Below the pieces are notes generated by a model. That model saw nothing but the letters and a program-made list of their open reading frames with translations. It did no database searches and was not told where the DNA came from. Positions 9,406-21,043 of a stretch of 64,000 bases of DNA are shown here, in pieces. Within the stretch, counting starts at the first letter, position 1. The number at the start of each line of letters is the position of its first letter. A program made the position numbers and the translations under genes. This DNA is from Nilaparvata lugens (taxonomy: Eukaryota > Arthropoda > Insecta > Hemiptera > Delphacidae), in NCBI RefSeq assembly GCF_014356525.2, contig NC_052515.1, forward strand, positions 21,023,725-21,087,724, written 5' to 3'.

Positions 9406-12400
9406 AAACCTAAATACAGAGAGGTCCAAAAATGTATACACTCTTTGACAGTGAATATCTTAATTTTAAACATAATTCTACAGTTTTGTTCAATGTTTCA
9501 GAATGTACTTACAGTATATTCTTGTTAATCGGGACTAAATAGAAGTAGAGCCGGTCCGAATTTTAAAATTCAGGTTAACTGAAGAATGGGGGGGGGGAGA
9601 AATACAAGAAATAAATTTACTTACTAGAAACAATCTGAAGTCTTATTTGTTCAGAAAACTTGGGACTTTTACAATCACATAGAGATAATTTTTTTAAACG
9701 TCACAATACACACTCAAAACTGAATAAAAAATGTTTTGCCACAGTTGATTAGTGAAATGTTTTTACGTCCTTATACATAACTTTTTCTCCAAAAATCGAT
9801 CCGGACTTCCGAGTTAGCGGTGTTTGGGTTGACTACTATACAATTGAATGTAAAGATTAAACTATAATACCAAACAAGATTCATAGTTGTATTTTATTTT
9901 GTTCTGTTTACGATTACTGTAAATCAGTGTATACATTTTTCTGGACCCCTCTATAGAACAAGATAACATATTGTGTTTTTATCTGATCATAAAGCAATTC
10001 TAGGCTTACATCATCTCTGAAAATTAGATAGAACCTTAATAAACATCGTGAACACTATCAGTATTTTAAGCGATATTTTCGAGCTCAAAATTTATGTGTT
10101 TTTGAGAATTTGAAGTTTATCTAGTGTTTTTCAAAAATTTTATTATCAATCTATCTAAATTTGAAATTGTTTGTTTTTTCTGATTTGTAGTGTCAGATTA
10201 AACTATAAATGAAGAAATTTAAATGGACATAATATTTGGACGATTTGAGACAAAATTAGGAAATTGAAGAAGTTTTGGGCAATAGCCTGTTTTTCTGTTT
10301 TGCATTGTTTGCTTTATCCAATAAATAAATATGCTTTGAGCTACCGATCTTGGGTTTGATCCTGGTAGCGACCTGGCATTTAATATTTTTCTATTGATGT
10401 GAGCACTATAGAAAGAACATGTAGCCTGATTTCTTCAACATCAAATTCTAATTATTGATTCTTAATACTAAAGCAACTAAACAAATTGTATCCAAATTCA
10501 TACTATTTGGTGGAATAATATGGGTTTAATATAATATACTATAGGTGAACATCCTATTCAAATAGGATTAATTTTCATTCAGGAAGTATTCTGATCTCTG
10601 ATGGTCTCTAGACGCATGTAAGCATCATACAAAGAATGCCTATCTTGATTTTTTTCACTTTAATCCATACCGTAGCTATTCATTCTAATAAAACATATTA
10701 TAATGAAATGTAACCTTTTATTTCCATTCGGTTATCAGAGATTTTGAGGATTAATGATATGTTGACTAAAGATAAAGTTGTTGGAATATTTTGAAATTTT
10801 CTAGAATAAATTATTTGTATTCTATTCATTCATAGACCAATCACAAAATTCATAATATTCTCATTAAATATATTGAAAGGGTGCTTATGTAATCATATCT
10901 CTGACTTCAAATGAGAGTGAATGAAAATTGATTATGGAAATGAAAATATATTTTAACCACAAATGAAAAATACAAACAATATTTATTCATATTTGTTCCA
11001 TAACCAGGCTAACAGAAATTAAGAAGATTCAAGGAATTGAAAAATGACTTCGGATGCGGTATTAAACAATTTTAAAGATGCAGTATACGTCAACAATATT
11101 GCTCTTGTGGAACAATATTAATCAGAATCAGAACTGCCCTTTCCGAAGGTGATGCAACTTGGTAAGTTGATCAATATTTCCCATTTATTCATTTGATAAT
11201 TCACAAATTATAAAAATAATGTTTTGGAGATCAAATCTTGATTGAAGTTTGTTCAAGTAGGCGATAGATTTTTGGGATAAACAAATACATACAAGATTCT
11301 CTTACTTTGGAAAATTGTTGATTGTATTCAAACGGTAACAAAATTTTTCAAGAATTTGCTTTTATACCAACTACATTGATAGTAGGCCACATCGAAAGTA
11401 TTGAAGCACATTCATTTCAAACAATGTCATTGTTTATTTGAGCAGTGTAAGATTCAAATCTCACTTAGCCTAATTCTATAAAACTACACAATAATTAATT
11501 ACACCTTAAAAAACAAAAAATTAAATATTTGATCATCTTTAAACATTTCATAAATCAACGTAAAATATGTATAATAATAAAATAGATAGTAAATGCCTTA
11601 AAGTACTGACTTTGAGAGATGAGACTAAATTCAAGTTGTAAACATTTATGAAAATTTATGGAATGTTGGGATTTTATGACCGAAGCGACAACAATAATGA
11701 TTATTGCCAAGTTTGATTTCTATGATGTATGTTTCCTTGGCAGGTCTATGTTTATCACAGATTCTCTTTGGCTTCTAAGAACCTGTAAACATGAAATAAC
11801 AAATAATGATTAGAAAGTGTAGTTCAGTGTAGCATTTAAAAAATAATATACATGAAAAAATATTACAATTCAATGATAATTTCTTATCTCACTGTTATGG
11901 AAGTTAAGCATTGACGACTTGATTTTTTTATAATTCATGTCCTTCCCAATCACTGTTTCCAAAGTGACAACTATTAGAGATTCTCAAAAATTATTTTCCT
12001 TGGGAAAATCATTGGAGGGTCAGTAATTGATAATTTGAGGGAATAAGCTACATAGATTTGCTTAAAATATTCTGAAACTTTATGAGGATGCCATTTTGGC
12101 TGAAATCCTGCTCCTTTTCATAAAAAGTATTTTTGTTAATTACTAAAGGTATGTGAACCATATAGGCTACTGCCTTCTCTGAAAATGAAAAGCGTTATTG
12201 TAAATATTTGCATGATCCATCAATAAATAAGTTCATACTATATGATGACTCACTGACTTCAAATATTGTGTTAGGTAATGAACAAATAAAGATGAAAAAT
12301 ATGTCCATGATATGTTGAGAAAAGGATAAAAATAAATAGTGTTCCAATTTACTTGAATTGGGATAGAAACGAAAAAGAAGCTAATATGATTCAGTTGAAC

Positions 12401-12825
12401 TGCAAAGAAATCAATAAGTTAAATATGGAACAAAAATGAGAATATTAAATTTTACTGAAAAAAATAATCGTATGAAGAAACAAGAGAGGCATCAGAGATA
12501 TATACAGCACAGATAGGATATGTATGGAAAAAATAACTTTTCTAAATAAGACGATTAGAAGAGACAAGTGATGTAAGATAGGCTAAAGAGAGATTGATCC
12601 GTAAGAAGGAGTTAGTATAAAGACTGAAAGAAGTACCGCGTGAAAATTATTAGAAACAAAACAACAACAAAATACAGAAATCGTGGAAAATTAGGTAAAT
12701 TGAACTTGAAATTTAAAAATTTGAAAATTATTATAGTCGAAAAAAATCCAAAGTTGTTGATCGTTGAAATGTTGATTTGAAATAGCAGAACTGATAGTTG
12801 GTTCCCAGTTGTTGTACTTACACAT
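9406..12825. other. AT-rich sequence downstream of the ETS gene
   Basis: This holds presumed 3' UTR and intergenic DNA of the minus-strand ETS gene. Apart from a SINE-like fragment near 10.35 kb and a G-run at about 9588-9597, I see no genes or strong repeats. The poly(A) site of the ETS gene is not identified; the closest minus-strand AATAAA-type hexamers I noticed are about 1.4-1.6 kb beyond the stop. Confidence 0.4.
10310..10395 (+). repeat. tRNA-derived SINE fragment
   Basis: GGGTTTGATCCTGG resembles a Pol III B box (consensus GGTTCGANTCC) and is followed by a short body and an AT-rich tail. No intact tRNA can be folded, so this is a SINE remnant and not a tRNA gene. Confidence 0.35.
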
Positions 12826-12937
12826 TCAACATCTAAAGTTAGGATTGTCGGTTTTCCATCCTTTCGCTTCAGGCCCGAATTTGTAAACCAAACGTCGACC
12901 AAATACCGGCTGTAATACCTTACTCTTATAGTAATAC
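12826..12937 (-). CDS. ETS gene, terminal coding exon
   Basis: The acceptor TTTGTGTTTCTAG precedes GTATTACTATAAG. The first base completes the Arg codon split by the last intron. The exon encodes the end of the ETS recognition helix (RYYYKSKVL) and the final strands (GRRLVYKFG, KGW), then stops at TGA 12826-12828. A donor-like GTAAGT lies a few bases past the stop, so an intron in the 3' UTR cannot be excluded. The exon is too short for most gene finders and sits 3.1 kb from the preceding exon. Confidence 0.9.
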
Positions 12938-15900
12938 CTAGAAACACAAATTTATTGTAATAATGAATGATTTGTGTCAGTTGGTCATCCCGGTAAGAAT
13001 GAGAAATGTCAATGGGACTAAGAATCATTCAGTCAAACATTTGAGACAACGTTTTTAAGTATACTTGAAAGGCTGGAGTATTAAATTCAATTCAATGGAT
13101 AAATCAAAATTAATAAATGGAAAATTAAATTGATTTCAATTAGTAATTATTAAAATAAATTATTATTAAGATAATTAAAAAATAATTAAAAGCATTTCAT
13201 CTGTCGTGGATAATTTTTAAAACAATCTCTTTCGGTATCTTGGGTCACCTCAGGTGTGGTCACTCAATTGATTGATCGAATTCAAAAAATGATGAGACAA
13301 AAGTGAAAAAACAGAATGATGTTCTAAATTTCTTTTTTGTAGTATTAAATTGTTATACGTTTATATTAAGTGATTGTGAACCATAAAAACCACTGATGAT
13401 AGAATATATTAGGTTTTTTTAACTTTTAGAAAATATATTATTTGGTTTATTATGAATAATTATTTGCCAGCCATCGCATCAATAATAAATATTTACAAAT
13501 AGTAAATGGTACAATATTCGTAAAATTAATGAGTAAGGTGATTGAAATTGAGCACATACATTGAAAATTTGAGGTTAATCTATAATTTGGTTACATATTA
13601 GATAAAGTTGCATGAGAATGTAATACGGTACTTAACTTTTCTACATTCATAATCAACCAAGATTCAAATTATTAGTGTATAATTATCACTTATTATGAAT
13701 ATTTGAGATCTAATGCTCATCATTATCTTGTAGATAATTTTATTTCTGATTATTGTATCAGATCTATCTAAATGATTATAACAAATCTTACAGTACATAA
13801 TTCTTGAATTTACTAAAACATTTGATTTTTTCAAATAATTGTGCAGTGAATCACTAGACTATTTTATGCAGCATGTTTGTAAGGTGTTTTGAGTTGAATT
13901 CCTGCTTCTTTCAAATTTGTAACCATATTATGTTTGATTTCTCCATAAAACTATCAAACTTTTGAAAAACAAAGCACAGACATGAATTTTTGTAACTGAT
14001 TATAAAAAATAGGATTTAAGTCAAAGAAAGGCAAAACTTAGTTGGTTTCAAAAAACTTTAAATGAACAACTATTCGACTTTTTGTTCTAATTTATTCCAT
14101 GTTGCAGACATACACAAAAATATTGAATATGTACCTTAAAAATCCACAAGTTTCTTTCAAATTCGAAACACTCCTTTCTTCGTTAACTCTACCGGAATTT
14201 GTTCTGGTAATACATTCAATACCACTGAAAAATTACAACTGCATTTCAAAATGTTGGATTTCAAAAATTGGAATGAAATGAAAATGTCAAAATGAAGAAA
14301 TCTTAGTTAATAATTTACAATTAGTTTGAAAGTTTTTTCAGAATCCCTTCCTTTTATTCTATTTATTGATATTTTGAACGCATCAATAAGAACCAATATT
14401 GATAAATTTAGAATATTTTTCAATTGATGGATTTTTTTAAATTAATTCTGAGGAAAGATAGCTTTTATAATTTTTTTCTTCACTATTTGATCACATTTCT
14501 CATCCAATCAGGTATTAGTTTGCAATTGACAATATTAACTTGTAGAACAAGGATTATTGAACTGTATTAAGAAAATGTTTAGCATTATTCCAAAGCTATG
14601 TAATGAGAATGCTAGTATTTCATATTAATAGAAGTATATTTAAAGTTTAAAAAATAAGTTTGTATTATTTTATTTTAATAAATTATACTATCTTATCCTT
14701 CAGCTATTAAATTCACCAATCGAGTTATCAAAATTTTTTATCAATTAAACTGAACTTCCTAGTGAGTAGAAGTGTTCACTCTGAAAAATTTGTTTCAAAT
14801 TATCATTAAACAAGTGGATTAGCATAATGAAATAATATTTAAAATAAAGAACTCGAAATCAAAGAAACCAATTTTCACTTATAAATTCAATATTAACAAA
14901 ATTATAACATCAAAAGAAAAATACCAAACACAAAAAAAATATGGAAAAGGAATGAGCTAGCCACAATCGAACATTTAAAACAATATTATTTACATGTAGA
15001 GCATAGAGCCTATAAAGAGAGTTTGAATAAGCGAGGAAGAAGAGCTATTTGAATCACCATTCTGATAGTTTGAGCTAGGAACTTTGAAGGAACAATTTCA
15101 GATTTATTCTCTCGTTAATTTTGACATCAAAACTTACTAAAAACTAAAAATTTCATCCAAACGTTCTATAATATCGGTATTGAATATTTACTGGAATTTC
15201 TCCAATTGAACATTTTTTCATGTATCCGGGCTGCATACATTTTTATGCCAACTCTAAGAAATAATAAGTCAATGTTGAAGAAATGATGGCAACTCTAAGG
15301 CTCAACTCAAACTTAAGCGACTTAAGTCGAGAAGAGACTTGACTCTAGTCGAGAGCATGTGTTTCCAAATGGTGACACTCAGACCAGTCAATTGTAGTCT
15401 CCGCGACGTCACCATTTGAAAACACATGCTCTTGACTAGAGTCGAGTCTCTTCTCGACCTGAGTCGCGTAAGTGTGAGTTGAGCCTAAGAGATAATAAAT
15501 CAATATTGAAACAATATGTTTAGTTATTTCTCTGCTATCTCGTGAATTTGAGAGTATACGAAAGTCCTCCATCAAAATACAAAAGTCCAAGTTAATGACT
15601 ATTATACGAGGTTCCACTGTACGAAAGTCCCGAGGGCTGTTCCTCGATTAAACTTGATTAAACACACATTTTAAATAAAAATCCTCAATCTTGCTGGATT
15701 TATTGTGATTTGGTATTTTTTCTGTTAGAAGTGTTAAAACTGTGCTTGGCGTAAAATGATTTATTCAATTTACAAATTATTTATGGTTCAATGGTCCACG
15801 AAATAATTATGGGCATGGGAAGAAAGGTGTTGTATGTCAAAAGTGAGATTTTATTTCAACTGTCAGCATCTCTTATAAACATCAACGATTCAACCAAAAT

Positions 15901-18900
15901 GCCGACAGTTTGAAGTGACTCTCATCAAATTTTCACTATATAGATGATTTTTGGGCGAGGGAACAAGCAGTTTTTTAGATAATTTTTTCAAGTTTTTTAG
16001 TAGGCTAGATAGAAGAGTCTACCTAGGAGGGTCTAGATAGAAAAGTTAGATAGTCTCACCTCATGGCTCTGCTAAGTTTTTCGTAGTTCATGTCGGGATT
16101 GTCTCTCTTGGCCCCCCAAAGCTTGGCCACCTTGTCACTGTGCACAAACCGGAACATGCCTTCCTCGTAGTTGTCCCAACAGATCAGACTGGGACAGGTT
16201 TCGCTGTTCAGCAACAGGTCTCTGATGAACTCCCAAAGTCTACCGAGTTTTTCTGTCAATAAAACATGGGTGAAGCTGTTTAGTTTCTTGGAGTTTCTCT
16301 GTAGATATCATCATATAGAATCAAATAGACCTTTATTTCCGGAATAAAAATTAGGAAGAGTTGATCTGTTTCTTGAAGTTTCTCTATAGGTATAAAATCT
16401 AATAGATCTTTATCCATGAAATAAAAAATACAACATCAAAGATTACTATGGATTGCGAATATATTATAATAAATATCCTCCACAAAGATTATACACAAAC
16501 TACGGTATTCGAGATTTAACATTATAATATTGTATTGTGAGTAATGTTATGGAATTTTGCATGATAAATATGGTTAAGTCATGAGCTCTGGTACTCATCA
16601 AAGTTTAAAATTTAATAATGGTTGACAATACTTTCTTTTTATTCATTATTTATTTGTAATGTTTACAATACATGCCGCTGGATTATACACTGAATCAACA
16701 TTTGACTATTAAATCATACAGTTTGACTATTCAATGAATCTGACAAAATATGAATATTATTGATCGATTTGGAAATTCATATTGATAATTGCAATTGAAA
16801 AACGATTGACATAAAATTGTGTCAATTATTATTGTTATTATTCATGTAAAAGTCGAAAAAGTGATTTTTCAGTGAAGAATGAGAAGACTATTATTATTTA
16901 CTATTGAATTCGGGAAATAGGAAAATAATAATGATGGTGTAATATTCAAAGAAAGAAGAAAAACGAACAAAGAAGAAAATTTAAATAATGTTTTGGTTTT
17001 GATAATAATAAGTTACCTGGTTTTTTCCGTCTGGATCCTCTTGGTCTTCCGGGTCTCTTTTTGATCGGCTGTGCTTCAATGTCTCTTTGGTGATCGGATT
17101 CCGAATCACTGTCAGGGTCTGCAATCCAACAAAATACATTAATTTCTTAGACAGTTCAAATCATATACAACATCCTCAATTACTGTACATTATTATTCAC
17201 TTGTAACTAATATATTCCTTATTCTCAGTTATTATTATAATCATTATTAGTTGTGAAGCTCCAAAGTGGAAAACGCCAAGTTTTTGGTAATTTTCCGGAC
17301 TTGGGGTTACAGTTACTATTACAGTTTGCACACCACCCCTTCATGAAATAAAAACACAAAATGTTGTATATTTGACTGAAATTGGTGTCTTGAGCATTGA
17401 AGCCTAGTTTTCGAATCAGTAAATCAATTTCTGTAATCAGAATAGACAACATACAGTATTATTTGTGGTTTTATAATGCATAACTTATTGAATTGAGTAT
17501 TCTATCATGGACCAATATTTTATATTATAACACCTCCGAAATCAAAGATAAATCTATCACCAGCTCCATTCTTGGTCAAAATCCGGATTCACTTTTTTGC
17601 TCTATAGGTACTTTTGATATATTTTATTCAATATTGTTTATTATTTTTCAAAAGTAATATTATAAAAAATACAAATAGTGTTTTTGTTTTGTCTGAAATT
17701 AAATTTTATAAATCCTAATTCATATAGAATTTTTCTTCTGAATTTGGAAAATGCAGTTCAAAAAGGTATAGTAAAAATAACGTGGTTTTACCTTCATTAT
17801 AGTTGGGATATTGTTGTTGAGCATATGAGCTGTAGTCGTTGGGTTCATTTCCCGCACTGGATTGGCCGTATCCATCTCTGCCCTGACTCTGACTGCCCAC
17901 TGGGTGAGTTCCGGTTCCGCCGTTGAATACTGAAGGAGGATCTGAAAATCGAAATGAGAAATAAAGCTTGATGTAGAAATAGCAGCTATATTTTTAGCCC
18001 TTGAAATACCTAAGCCCTGCTTTCCAATGAATTTATTTCTTGTTAGGGATAAATAAAAAGAGACTTCTCACATTGGCATGCGGTACCGGTAGTTTACATT
18101 AATTTGTGTTTAGCTCTGCCAATGTTTAAGCCTATACCCTCCTAAAGACAATAATGTCAATACATTATCCTCTGTAATATTCTCTTAACTGATAAATTGA
18201 AAGGAAAAAGTAGCTTTCTAGTTTCACTTTTCTAAGCATCATACGTAAACAGGGGTCTAAATAATAGGGGAGTCCCTTGCAGGACGAAAATTGACTGTGG
18301 GATTATACCTAATACAGAGTAGCCCAAAAATTATGTAATCCAAGTTCTATGATGGGTGATGACTCTTGGACCTCTCTGTATAAGATACAAGCCCACAGTA
18401 AATTTGCCCCGCAAGGGACTCCACTATTATTTGAACATTTATGATGATATATAATTCTATATGTTGAAATTGAAGTAGAAATTAAGGTTGGTACTCACAA
18501 TTATTGTAGGAATGATGACTGGTGTTGATTGATAGTGCTGAAGTCGTTTGTTGCGCATGCGCATGAGGCAACTGCTGCGGCAGGTGTTGATGATGACCAA
18601 GATGATTGCGACGATGATTGTGGTCGCTGTTGAGGTGGGGGGAGGGGATGGACAGAGAGGTGGGGGAGGTGGATGATGACACGCTGGCGGGGGGATGAAG
18701 GTGGTGGAGTTGACTGCTTCGGTGACCTTGAGATGAGGAACCCGGATGACCTGGAGGGGGGATTCGACCTTGAGGATGACCTTGAAGAGGGATTCGACCT
18801 TGGGGATGACCCTGATGAGGATTGCCATGACCTTGACCCCTGATGCCAAGGTCAGTGGGATGCTGTTGCCTGTGGAGACAGCTCAGCTGTTGTGCCAGAA

Positions 18901-19218
18901 TGTTCTGATGATGTGGATGGTTGATGGTGTGCTGTAAATGTTGATGATTGTGTTGATAGTGTGACGAACTTGCTGGCGAGTATGAGGAGTTGAGGAGAGT
19001 TCTGTGGTGTGATTGATACAACTTGTCCAGGTCTATGTACTCTTCCTGCGTGCTGTGGATGGTTGGATGACTGTGATTCAGCCGGTGTTTTGCTTGCAGC
19101 ATAAGATAGTTGTTGTTTTCACTGTCGCCTCGATTTTTGTCGCCATTATCACTGTCACTGTTACGATTTGTGTCACTCATCGACTCGCCACTGTTGTTGT
19201 TGAATTTTTTGCTGTCGT
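12826..19218 (-). CDS. ETS-domain transcription factor, ELF3/EHF (ESE)-like, five exons seen
   Basis: A nuclear sequence-specific DNA-binding protein assembled from exons 19218-18499, 17941-17792, 17118-17017, 16252-16060 and 12937-12826. The first three introns are phase 1 and the last is phase 2, and every junction completes a codon. If the ATG at 19178-19180 is used, the protein has 412 residues: a Ser/Asn/Asp-rich N-terminus, a long His/Gln/Pro-rich region (about 20-227), a Gly/Gln/Tyr-rich stretch, an acidic Ser run followed by an AT-hook-like basic patch (297-311), and the ETS domain (about 315-400) at the C-terminus. LWEFIRDLL and the recognition helix MNYEKLSRAMRYYY are diagnostic of ETS. 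An AT hook before a C-terminal ETS is known from vertebrate ELF3. No PNT/SAM domain is visible; it may be encoded upstream or absent. The family call is firm, the subfamily inferred. Confidence 0.9.
15299..15485. mobile_element. Foldback MITE, copy 2 of the PIF/Harbinger-like family
   Basis: A 187-bp palindromic element that closely matches 2038-2226, with GGCTCAACTC...GAGTTGAGCC ends and a TAA target duplication on both sides (15296-15298 and 15486-15488). It inserted within a roughly 33-bp direct duplication, since CTCTAAGAAATAATAAGTCAA occurs just upstream and a similar phrase resumes after the element. Confidence 0.85.
15842..15925. mobile_element. CTATAG-family MITE (family A) copy
   Basis: Arms AACTGTCAGCAT and ATGCCGACAGTTTGAAGTGA surround the characteristic centre CTTATAAACATCAACG. 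It lies inside the last ETS intron. Confidence 0.65.
16060..16252 (-). CDS. ETS gene, main ETS-domain exon
   Basis: Acceptor TTATTGACAG, donor ATGAG|GTGAGA. The 193-bp exon encodes RLWEFIRDLLLN, then a wing segment with three spaced Trp residues typical of ETS (LW, CW, LWG), and MNYEKLSRAM of helix 3. It enters in phase 1 (the Glu codon is shared with the AT-hook exon) and leaves in phase 2. Confidence 0.95.
16253..17016 (-). other. ETS gene intron
   Basis: 764-bp phase-1 intron, AT-rich, without a recognisable repeat or RNA. Confidence 0.8.
17017..17118 (-). CDS. ETS gene, acidic/AT-hook exon
   Basis: Acceptor GGATTGCAG, donor CCAG|GTAACT. The 102-bp exon encodes DPDSDSESD, then IKKRPGRPRGSRRKKP. 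GRP flanked by basic residues is the AT-hook core, here with Pro in place of the Arg of the usual RGRP. AT hooks bind the minor groove of AT-rich DNA and sit just N-terminal to the ETS domain in ELF3-type factors. The exon is in phase with both neighbours and too short for an ORF search. Confidence 0.88.
17119..17791 (-). other. ETS gene intron
   Basis: 673-bp phase-1 intron. Nothing further is recognised in it. Confidence 0.8.
17792..17941 (-). CDS. ETS gene, Gly/Gln/Tyr-rich exon
   Basis: Acceptor CGATTTTCAG, donor GAAG|GTAAAA. The 150-bp exon encodes a low-complexity stretch (PPSVFNGGTGTHPVGSQS, later DYSSYAQQQYPNYNE) typical of transcription-factor activation regions. Both ends are phase 1 and match the flanking exons. 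Confidence 0.85.
17942..18498 (-). other. ETS gene intron with a MITE
   Basis: 557-bp phase-1 intron. About a third of it is the palindromic element at 18259-18432, which lies only about 66 bp from the donor of the upstream exon. Confidence 0.8.
18259..18432. mobile_element. Palindromic MITE in an ETS intron
   Basis: AAATAATAGGGGAGTCCCTTG on one side is mirrored by GCAAGGGACTCCACTATTATTT on the other in shorter matching blocks. The inner arms also pair (GACTGTGGG with CCCACAGT; TAATACAGAG with CTCTGTATA). It is about 174 bp with no coding capacity. Confidence 0.75.
18499..19218 (-). CDS. ETS gene, large His/Gln/Pro-rich exon (possible start)
   Basis: Acceptor TTTCTTTCTGTTACAG, donor AATAATT|GTGAGT. 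The 720-bp exon is open throughout. The first Met (19178-19180) begins MSDTNRNSDSDNGD, a Ser/Asn/Asp-rich segment, and its context GAGTCGATG is weak. A His/Gln-rich region follows with the near repeats GHPQGRIPL and GHPQGRIPP, and HAHAQQ. Such homopolymer-prone tracts are common in insect transcription factors. The phase-1 acceptor shows at least one more exon upstream; whether it is coding or 5' UTR is unknown. Confidence 0.88.
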
Positions 19219-19556
19219 CTGTAACAGAAAGAAAAATAGAATAAATGACCGGAAGACTAACACAGTTCTGCAACATTGTCATTCTTTACAGACTGGTTCA
19301 CCCAACTGGAGATCATTGTGTTTGAACATATGAGTTTTCAATAATAAGTTAAAAATGTGAACATGATTCAAAATGTCATAGACGTAAAGGTCTCAGCTGG
19401 AACAAAGAGCTATTCTGAAATTTGTTGACGTTATTAGTATGGAAATTATCTGTTTTAAAACGTTGAAGTAAAGTACCTATAATATTTATAATAATATAAT
19501 ATTTATTCACTCTGTATTTTGTCATCAAATCACTTGATAAAAATTAAAAAAGTCTT

Positions 19557-20288
19557 GTGTGGTGCACTCACACAACTTTCCTTGCCGTTATGAAAATTGA
19601 TCACCTGACGCTAGTGTTCATGCGCATCTCAAGTCTACAGTATTCAAAGACCTGAGCCAGCTGGTGACAGGACAATAATGCTGGAGACACACGAGGTTAA
19701 TCAAGATTTAATCAAGATTTTCATGATTAATTTTTTCCATTCAAAATTTTTTGTTTAAATTATTTCTGAAGCCTAATAATTGGAAATCTAAAATCAAACT
19801 TTGCATAGATGGGGCGGAGCTCCTGAAATTTTTTACAGATATGGGACTTGTGACAGTTGAGAGCTTATCAATGACAATTTTAGGTATAAATTTGATCAAA
19901 ATCGTTGGAGACGTTTTTGAGAAAATCGCGAAAAACCCTTTTTGACAACATTTTTGCCATTTTAGCCGCCATCTTGAATTGAATTTGATTGAAATTGTTC
20001 ATGTCGGATCCTTATATTGTAAGGACCTTAAGTTCCAAATTTCAAGTCATTCCATTAATTGGGATATGAGATACCGTGTACACAGACACACATACACTCA
20101 TACACACTCACGTATACAAAAAGCACACACTAAAGCACACACACACATACAGACCAATACCCAAAAACCACTTTTTTGGACTCAGGGGACCTTGAAACGT
20201 ATAGAAATTTAGAAATATATTGGGATACCTTAATTTTTTCCGGAAAGCAATATTTTCCTTACCTATGGTAATAGGGCAAGAAAAGTAA
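19557..20288 (+). mobile_element. Nonautonomous repeat R2, copy 1
   Basis: Starts near TGTGTGGTGCACTCACAC and ends ATAGGGCAAGAAAAGTAAAA. It shares with 55492-56441 the phrases CTTTCCTTGCCGTTATGAAA, GATGGGGCGGAGCTCCT, TTTTAGCCGCCATCTTGAAT, GTCGGATCCTTATATTGTAA and CTCAGGGGACCTTGAAACG, plus a variable CA-rich internal segment. No transposase is visible, and the class is unknown to me. Confidence 0.8.
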
Positions 20289-20710
20289 AAACATGACATG
20301 AAAGATGATTACACTACGTGTTACACAACATTGAAAATTTCATCTGTATATAACATCTTAAATGAAACATTAGTAGAACATAATAGGGTTCTACAATATC
20401 TTGAGATGAGGTTTTCTCTTTGTATTTTTGGTGATGGATAAAATTTTTTCTGAATACTCCCTTACACAATATTTTGAAACATTCTTCGCATATTGACTTC
20501 TTCTCATTTCATCCTTTCAAGCTGTGCATGCCATATTCATTACTATATTATGTTAAATTCTATGGAATTAAACAAACTCTTGCTTACGAACACCCTTATT
20601 TCAATCTGTTATAATGATTTTCAATATTTCATAATTATTAAAATAGCATGGTTTTCTTATTGCATATTCCGTAGAAGAAAACATTTTTAATTGACATGAT
20701 GAGGCTTTCT

Positions 20711-20892
20711 TAGTGCCAAGCCAAATGAAGCGTTTTCCAGGTGTTTTTGCACTGGTGACTGACGATTTGGCTGGTCAGGAAGCTGATTGGGTTGGCGTTC
20801 GGGATTCAGCTGATAATCAGCCAATCGGAGAGCTTGCTGCCCGGCCGGCTGCAAAAACTTCTGAAAAAACCCTTCATGTGACTTGGCCCTTA
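20711..20892. mobile_element. GC-richer palindromic MITE
   Basis: GTGCCAAGCCAAATGAAGCG at the left is mirrored by CTTCATGTGACTTGGCCC at the right; inner arms include GTTTTTGCA / TGCAAAAAC and GCTGATTGG / CCAATC. Open frames on both strands here arise from the palindrome and are not genes. Confidence 0.75.
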
Positions 20893-21043
20893 TTGTAGGT
20901 TTAGTGGCAGACAAAATGAACTGACATGAATGAGTCTTACTTATTGTCTATTTTTCAGTAGACAATATTTTGATCTGATATGATGAGTCTTTTATTATTG
21001 TATATTTAGTAGTTGTCAACATCTTCAACTCATTTACATACTA

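Larger units (their letters stand above)
12938..16059 (-). other. Last intron of the ETS gene
   Basis: A 3.1-kb phase-2 intron splitting the conserved AMR/YYY of the recognition helix. It carries a foldback MITE (15299-15485) and a CTATAG-family MITE (15842-15925). The rest is AT-rich with nothing else I can name. Confidence 0.8.

Noticed and set aside
12612..13028. 138-codon minus-strand open frame overlapping the last ETS exon
   Set aside because: It is in a different frame from the ETS exon and crosses its acceptor. The ETS reading frame explains the sequence.
20687..20914. 75-codon minus-strand and 61-codon plus-strand open frames
   Set aside because: Both lie in a palindromic GC-richer MITE, which explains open frames on both strands.
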